NCBI GenBank assembly: GCA_949296775.1
Contig: CASFQA010000001.1
Location: 62,001 to 126,000, forward strand
Direction: 5' to 3'
Source: an uncultured bacterium
GTDB lineage: Bacteria; Bacillota_I; Bacilli_A; RFN20; CAG-826
DNA length: 64,000 nt
Shown: one piece after another, positions 60,023 through 64,000 of the stretch
Layout: each line of letters starts with the position of its first letter
Numbering within the stretch: position 1 is the first letter of the stretch
Position numbers and translations under genes: made by a program
Notes under the pieces: generated by a model
The model's input: the letters and a program-made list of their open reading frames with translations, nothing else
Told to the model about the DNA's origin: nothing
Database searches by the model: none

Positions 60023-60186
60023 GACCTATTTATCGTAGGAACGCATCTGATGCTCGTTTGGTGATTTGCCTTTATATTGCTGGATTATATTGGAGCGTTC
60101 TTCGCTGAAGCCCGTTACCGTCTCCCATTGCTTCGGACTTAGCCGGTTAACGATGAATGCTCTTAAAACTTCTTTCCGGTAAGTTT

Positions 60187-60192
60187 TATAAT
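60187..60192 (+). promoter_or_regulatory. -10 box of the mgsA operon
   Basis: TATAAT 29 nt before the mgsA start, with GCAGGAGAA as ribosome site in between. Confidence 0.6.
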
Positions 60193-60220
60193 ATCTACCA
60201 AGCAGGAGAATTCTCTTAAT

Positions 60221-60604
60221 ATGGATAAAACGAAACCGGTCTTGGCCCTGGTGGCCCATGACAACAAAAAGCCCGAGATGGCGGTTTGGGCCGCCTCCCA
60301 TAAGGAACGGCTGTCCCTATTTACTTTAGTCGGGACCGGCCACACCGCCAAATTGGTCCAAGACGCCACCGGGCAGCCGGTCAAGGCCTATCTATCGGGC
60401 CCGATGGGCGGGGATCAGCAGATCGGGGCCGCCATCGCCGAAGGGCAGATCCAAGCCATTTTCTTCTTCTGGGATCCCCTTTCGAGCCAACCCCATGACC
60501 CCGACGTCAAGGCGCTTATGCGGATCGCCGCCGTCTATGACATCCCCTTCGCCACCAACGAGGCGACCGCTTCGGCCGTCCTCTCCTATTTAGCCACCCA
60601 TTGA
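60221..60604 (+). CDS. mgsA: Methylglyoxal synthase
   Basis: 127 residues. It converts dihydroxyacetone phosphate to methylglyoxal and phosphate in the cytoplasm, a bypass of lower glycolysis. ALVAHDNKKPEM, LVGTGHTAKL, SGPMGGDQQIGA with the catalytic Asp and FFWDPLSSQPHDPDVKALMRIA are all family signatures. Full length. It is followed 14 bp later by the aconitase X genes. Confidence 0.97.
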   Translation: MDKTKPVLALVAHDNKKPEMAVWAASHKERLSLFTLVGTGHTAKLVQDATGQPVKAYLSGPMGGDQQIGAAIAEGQIQAIFFFWDPLSSQPHDPDVKALMRIAAVYDIPFATNEATASAVLSYLATH

Positions 60605-60618
60605 GGAAAGGAAGAGAT

Positions 60619-61914
60619 ATGTACGAACCGAAAATGGAATTGACCCCCGAGCAAAAAGCCATTTTGGAGGGGAAGGAAGGCCAGACCAAAGCCAAGATGA
60701 TGGAGTGCTTGGTCCGCTATGGCGACGTCTTCGGGGCTAAGCGGCTCGCTCCCCTCACCTACAAGACCGGCCACCTGGTCACGAGCTTCGGGATCTCGAT
60801 GCTCACCACCATCTATCCCCTTATGGACGAATTGATCGCCTCCGGGCTGAAGGCCGAAGGTGGCTTCACGGTCGACCCCCGGCCGATGGAATTCGAGAAT
60901 TGCTCGGCCAACCTGCTCGAGAAGCTCGTCTTCAAGAAGATCATCTACGGACGGCAAAAGGAATATGAGGAGATGTTGGGGAAAGTCGGGCTCAAGTCAA
61001 AGGATTCCTTCACCTGCACCTGCTACCTCGACGAAGTCGGCAACGCCCCGAAAAATGGCGATGTCATCTGCTGGGCCGAGTCTAGCGCCGTCGTCTACGC
61101 CAACTCGGTCTTAGGGGCTAAATGCAACCGGAACTCCGGGGTGCTTGAGCTATTCGGGACCATCCTTGGCTATGCGCCGGAATTCGGCTTCTTGACCGAG
61201 GAAGGCCGGAAAGCCGATTACAAGGTCATCGTCAAAGGCGACTCGCTCCCCGAGGCCCAGATCCTGGGCTCGGCCATCGGGATGAAGGTGATGGAGAAAG
61301 TCCCCTACATCGTCGGCCTCGATAAGTTCCTAAAGCCCCTGCCCGATGAGGACACCATCGCTTATCTAAAGGATATGGGCGCCGCCTCGGCCAGCAATGG
61401 GGCGGTGGGGCTCTATCACGTCGAGGGCATCACCCCCGAAGCTAAGGAGATGGGGGAGAAATTGCTGAAGGAGGACGCGAAAGAATACCTCGTCGACGAG
61501 AGGGAGATCGAACGGGTTTATAAGTCCTATCCGATCATGTGGAAGAAGAAGGACAAAGCCCCCCAACGGGCTTTCATCGGCTGCCCCCATCTCAGCTATA
61601 AGCAATTGGTCGATTGGACGGATAAATTAGAATCCGGGCTAAAGGAAACGGGGAGGAAGAAGCTCACCTGCTACACCGTCTTAACCGCCGCCCCGGCGGT
61701 GGTCAAGAAGTTCAAGGCCACCCCCGATTACGCTCGGCTTATGGCGACCGGGGCCCACCTTGCCTCCATTTGCCCCCTGATGTATGCCGATAACCCCCTA
61801 TGCGGGGCCAAGCGGCTCATCACCAATTCCAATAAGCTCCGCACCTACACTTTCGCCAAATACGCCAAAGACGCAGAATTGCTTAATATCCTCGTCGGAA
61901 AGGAGGGCAGGTAA
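60619..61914 (+). CDS. acnX: Aconitase X, large (catalytic) subunit
   Basis: 431 residues from ATG 60619 after GGAAAGGAAGAG. The protein has SFTCTCYLDEVGN, SSAVVYANSVLGAKCNRNSG and RAFIGCPHLSYKQL, the cysteine-containing motifs of the aconitase X catalytic domain. Known members act as cis-3-hydroxy-L-proline dehydratases (bacteria) or phosphomevalonate dehydratases (archaea). The substrate here is undetermined. It abuts the small-subunit gene. Confidence 0.92.
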   Translation: MYEPKMELTPEQKAILEGKEGQTKAKMMECLVRYGDVFGAKRLAPLTYKTGHLVTSFGISMLTTIYPLMDELIASGLKAEGGFTVDPRPMEFENCSANLLEKLVFKKIIYGRQKEYEEMLGKVGLKSKDSFTCTCYLDEVGNAPKNGDVICWAESSAVVYANSVLGAKCNRNSGVLELFGTILGYAPEFGFLTEEGRKADYKVIVKGDSLPEAQILGSAIGMKVMEKVPYIVGLDKFLKPLPDEDTIAYLKDMGAASASNGAVGLYHVEGITPEAKEMGEKLLKEDAKEYLVDEREIERVYKSYPIMWKKKDKAPQRAFIGCPHLSYKQLVDWTDKLESGLKETGRKKLTCYTVLTAAPAVVKKFKATPDYARLMATGAHLASICPLMYADNPLCGAKRLITNSNKLRTYTFAKYAKDAELLNILVGKEGR

Positions 61915-62358
61915 ATGAAAGAGTTCCACGGCCGGGTCATCGCCCCCGGCACCTTCAAAGGGGAGGCCTCCGTCACCCATGGCGGGTTCAATACTTTGGC
62001 CTCCTTCCAGAAAAGCGCCCTCAATAGCCGTTGCAAGAAAGTCATCGTCTCCGATCAGAACAATCCCGATCTATTCGGGAAGAACATCACCGGCAAGGCC
62101 TTATGCCTCCCGATGACCATCGGCTCGACGACCGGCGGGATGATCATCCAGACGGTGGCTTCTAGAGGCATCGCCCCTCTTGCTTGGCTATTCAGCGAGC
62201 CGATCGATCCGCTGGCCGCCTCCGGCATCATCCTCGCCACCACCTGGAATGGGGTTAAGCTGGTGGCCGTCGATAACTTAGGCCCCGATTTCCTGGATGC
62301 CGTCAAAACCGGGGACCAAGTCGAAGTCAAGGAAGACGGAACCGTCATCGTCTATTGA
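61915..62358 (+). CDS. Aconitase X, small (swivel) subunit, DUF126
   Basis: 147 residues. FHGRVIAPGTFKGEASVTHGGFN, GKALCLPMTIGSTTGG and ATTWNGVKLVAVDNLG are the DUF126 swivel-domain signatures that complete the aconitase X active site. It starts right after the large-subunit stop (GGAGGGCAGGTAAATG), so the two are coupled as a split enzyme. Many bacteria carry the fused form. Confidence 0.92.
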   Translation: MKEFHGRVIAPGTFKGEASVTHGGFNTLASFQKSALNSRCKKVIVSDQNNPDLFGKNITGKALCLPMTIGSTTGGMIIQTVASRGIAPLAWLFSEPIDPLAASGIILATTWNGVKLVAVDNLGPDFLDAVKTGDQVEVKEDGTVIVY

Positions 62359-62364
62359 TAAGCG

Positions 62365-62397
62365 GGCCAGCCTGAACCGGGTTGGCCTTTCTTTTTA
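62365..62397 (+). terminator. Terminator of the mgsA-acnX operon
   Basis: GGCCA/TGGCC with inner CC/GG pairs, followed by TTTCTTTTT. Confidence 0.7.
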
Positions 62398-62511
62398 TAC
62401 GCCGTTATCGAAAACGCCTAAATCCTTTATTGAAAGCATAATTTCTAAAACTTTGATTCCATCGAAGGAATTTCATTTTGCTATAACGATGTTATCGCTC
62501 TCGTTGTAAAA

Positions 62512-62718
62512 ATGATGAATAGAGCCGAGGAAATAGAAACGGCATTAACTATCGGCATTAACGAACTTCTCCATGGCGATTTAGCCGAATCAATCCGGCT
62601 CGAGTTCAAATCCGGTTGGAATCCCATTTCGATTATTCATGCGATCAATGCCAAATCATATCTTCTAATCAATTATCTCCGTTTATCCAATAGCCGTCTT
62701 TGCCTCCGCCAACCCTGA
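62512..62718 (+). pseudogene. N-terminal remnant of an AlbA_2-type protein
   Basis: ATG-started frame with GINELLHGDLAESIRLEFKSG and WNPISIIHAINA, the start of a variant AlbA_2 ATP-binding regulator. It then runs out of homology and stops. Confidence 0.5.
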
Positions 62719-62739
62719 TTAAGACCCAAGGTTTTTAAG

Positions 62740-62900
62740 TTTGCTGATTGCGCGCGAAATGGTGCGCTGGCTAACTCCAATCTCCTAGCTTAAGTCTTTG
62801 GCTATGAGGCTGGGCCTCTCATTTAAAAGCTGCCGGACTTTCGTTTCCGTCTTACTTAATGAACGGGTAGTGCCATCGGTTTTACGATAAAAGATAAAGC
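62740..62900 (-). pseudogene. Winged-helix C-terminal remnant, minus strand
   Basis: Minus-strand reading YRKTDGTTRSLSKTETKVRQL, NERPSLIAKDLS, a stop, then EIGVSQRTISRAISKLKNLG. This is the C-terminal winged helix typical of AlbA_2 regulators. Confidence 0.5.
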
Positions 62901-62919
62901 GAAACCTGAGCCCTGTTTA

Positions 62920-63094
62920 GACTTATCCCCCTGACCCGCGATGGGCTGTCGGTGGCCGAGGCCATGGAACGGCTGCATCTTTGGCGGCGGAAGGCGGATG
63001 AATCGCTTTCCGCTTTGCAAGCCAAGGGGCTTATCAAAAATAACGGCCAGGCCACCAAAGGGAAGCGATACCTTAAGGCTTGGCGGACCATTTG
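62920..63094 (+). pseudogene. Short helix-turn-helix remnant
   Basis: Plus-strand frame LTRDGLSVAEAMERLHLWRRK and ESLSALQAKGLIKNNGQATKG; looks like the last domain of a regulator, without a start. Confidence 0.4.
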
Positions 63095-63145
63095 ATCGGA
63101 TTCTTGTTCATTTTGGCTAATAAGTGAAAAGAATATAGGCCAAAT

Positions 63146-63200
63146 GAGCAAGAATAATTCAGTTGGAACAAGAATAATCGCCTTTCGAACAAGAATAGTT
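63146..63200 (+). promoter_or_regulatory. Three tandem operator-like repeats
   Basis: GA(G/A)CAAGAATA(A/G)T begins at 63146, 63166 and 63187, i.e. with 20- and 21-bp spacing, ending about 35 bp before the next start. Confidence 0.6.
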
Positions 63201-63233
63201 TGAAATAATCAAGATTCGTCTTAAAATAGGTGC

Positions 63234-64000
63234 ATGAAAAATATCGAAGAGTTGAAAACCTTGAAGGAAGGGCAAAACATCGAACTTAAAGCTGCCGTCA
63301 ATAAATTGCCCGCTTCTTTTTGGGAGACCTATTCTAGTTTCGCCAATACCGACGGCGGAACCATCTACCTGGGAATCGAAGAGCGGAAATCCGCCGATAA
63401 TATCATCGTCGGCGTCACCAATCCCGCCCAAACCAAGACCGACATCATGAATGGGGCGAACAATCGGTCGAAAGTTTCCCTTAACGTCTTGGCTGATCCG
63501 GCCTTTGATGAATATCAAGTTGAGGAAAAGACCGTCCTCGCGGTCCATATCCGTCGGGCCGAATTCTTCGAGAAGCCCGTCTACATCGATAACAATCCGC
63601 TGAAATCGTTCCGCCGGTTGGGCGATGGCGATTATTTGATGGGGCAAGCAGAAATCAAAAGTCTTTGGGCTTATCAAGCTGGTTCCCCCTCCAAGTCCTT
63701 GGATACCGTCATCAACGCTCAAAAATACCGCCTTTCGGACCTCGACCCGCAATCGCTTTCTTCTTATAGGGAACGCTTCAATCGCGAAAATCGTGACAAT
63801 CGTTTCGCCGATCAATCCGATGAGCTTTTCTTCACCGCTATTGGAGCAGCCCGGAAGGAGGGGGACGAATACTTGGCGACCAATGCGGGCCTGCTTTGCT
63901 TTGGCTATCTCTATCAGATCAAAGAGGCCTTTCCTTTCTTCCAGCTTGACTATATTCAAAGCGATGGGCAATCGATTCGTTGGAACCGCCGCATCAGTAG
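63234..64000 (+). CDS. AlbA_2 ATP-binding regulator, partial (runs off the window)
   Basis: At least 255 residues, open to the window edge. The AlbA_2 domain reads EGQNIELKAAVNKLPASFWETYSSFAN and GGTIYLGIEER; VLAVHIRRAEFFEKPVYI and SFRRLGDGDYLM continue the fold. This copy has core-like codon use, unlike the AT-rich copies upstream. A -10 TAAAAT (63222-63227) lies 6 nt before the ATG with no ribosome site. Three tandem repeats further upstream are a plausible binding site for its own C-terminal winged helix. Confidence 0.85.
   Translation, partial: MKNIEELKTLKEGQNIELKAAVNKLPASFWETYSSFANTDGGTIYLGIEERKSADNIIVGVTNPAQTKTDIMNGANNRSKVSLNVLADPAFDEYQVEEKTVLAVHIRRAEFFEKPVYIDNNPLKSFRRLGDGDYLMGQAEIKSLWAYQAGSPSKSLDTVINAQKYRLSDLDPQSLSSYRERFNRENRDNRFADQSDELFFTAIGAARKEGDEYLATNAGLLCFGYLYQIKEAFPFFQLDYIQSDGQSIRWNRRIS

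Noticed and set aside
63146-63200. CRISPR array
   Set aside because: The spaces between the units are only about 7 bp, there are three units and no cas genes. A direct-repeat operator fits better.

Overview
The window reads as part of the chromosome of a low-GC-lineage Gram-positive (Bacilli/Erysipelotrichia/RF39-like) anaerobe that uses the standard genetic code, since TGA works as a stop in several intact genes. Pointers are an L-lactate dehydrogenase, a Mollicutes/Firmicutes-style potABCD operon whose binding protein is a lipoprotein, lipobox proteins, undecaprenyl-diphosphatase, methylglyoxal synthase, a FeoB-associated Cys-rich membrane protein and no outer-membrane genes. This placement is inference; no rRNA is present. 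Core genes use strongly C/G-ended codons. The islands at 17.2-17.8, 28.4-30.9, 32.2-33.1 and 34.4-35.8 kb are clearly AT-rich and look imported.

Layout: 0-6.8 kb holds a rubredoxin-like protein, ldh and two paralogous surface-protein cassettes that flank a DUF4143 ATPase. 6.9-14.5 kb is core: a thioredoxin-like lipoprotein, potABCD and uppP. 14.5-17.8 kb is a tRNA cluster (Cys, Arg-ACG, Pro). A two-gene cargo (PIN-GNAT-PUA-like plus ASCH) sits there between 48-bp direct repeats that include the tRNA-Arg 3' end. 18.3-28.3 kb is core metabolism: an Fe-S aldo/keto reductase, a repeat lipoprotein, a GH31 glycosidase with a PA14 domain, the feo operon and tRNA-Arg(TCG). 28.4-41.4 kb is an accessory region: a HEPN-motif protein, an IS256-like element, AlbA_2/HATPase_c_4 gene wrecks, RelB-Doc, a mini-kinase, an AbiE pair and a decayed DUF4143 ATPase. 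41.4-56.2 kb is mixed: membrane proteins, DNA repair (ogt, an AlkA-like glycosylase, exoA), aldo/keto reductase, MFS, hemolysin III-like TrhA and an ECF S component. 56.2-64 kb has a split hipBST locus, tandem small-RNA-like modules, twin tiny peptide genes, mgsA, a split aconitase X and more AlbA_2 remnants.

The most striking observations are these. (1) A (CT)n tract exactly fills the -35/-10 spacer of both surface-protein promoters, giving 17 bp in one copy and 15 bp in the other, which is the architecture of a phase-variable switch. (2) Two 49-50 aa peptide genes share a 42-bp operator block, strong ribosome sites and private terminators. (3) The PIN-GNAT/ASCH pair is inserted at a tRNA without a visible integrase. 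(4) A hipBST locus has paired palindromic operators and lost the metal-binding Asp of its kinase. (5) Six genes have a -10 box exactly 9 nt upstream of the start codon and no Shine-Dalgarno, suggesting widespread leaderless transcription.

The window shows heavy turnover of toxin-antitoxin and defence-type genes next to tRNAs and repeats, embedded in a compact, terminator-rich core genome.
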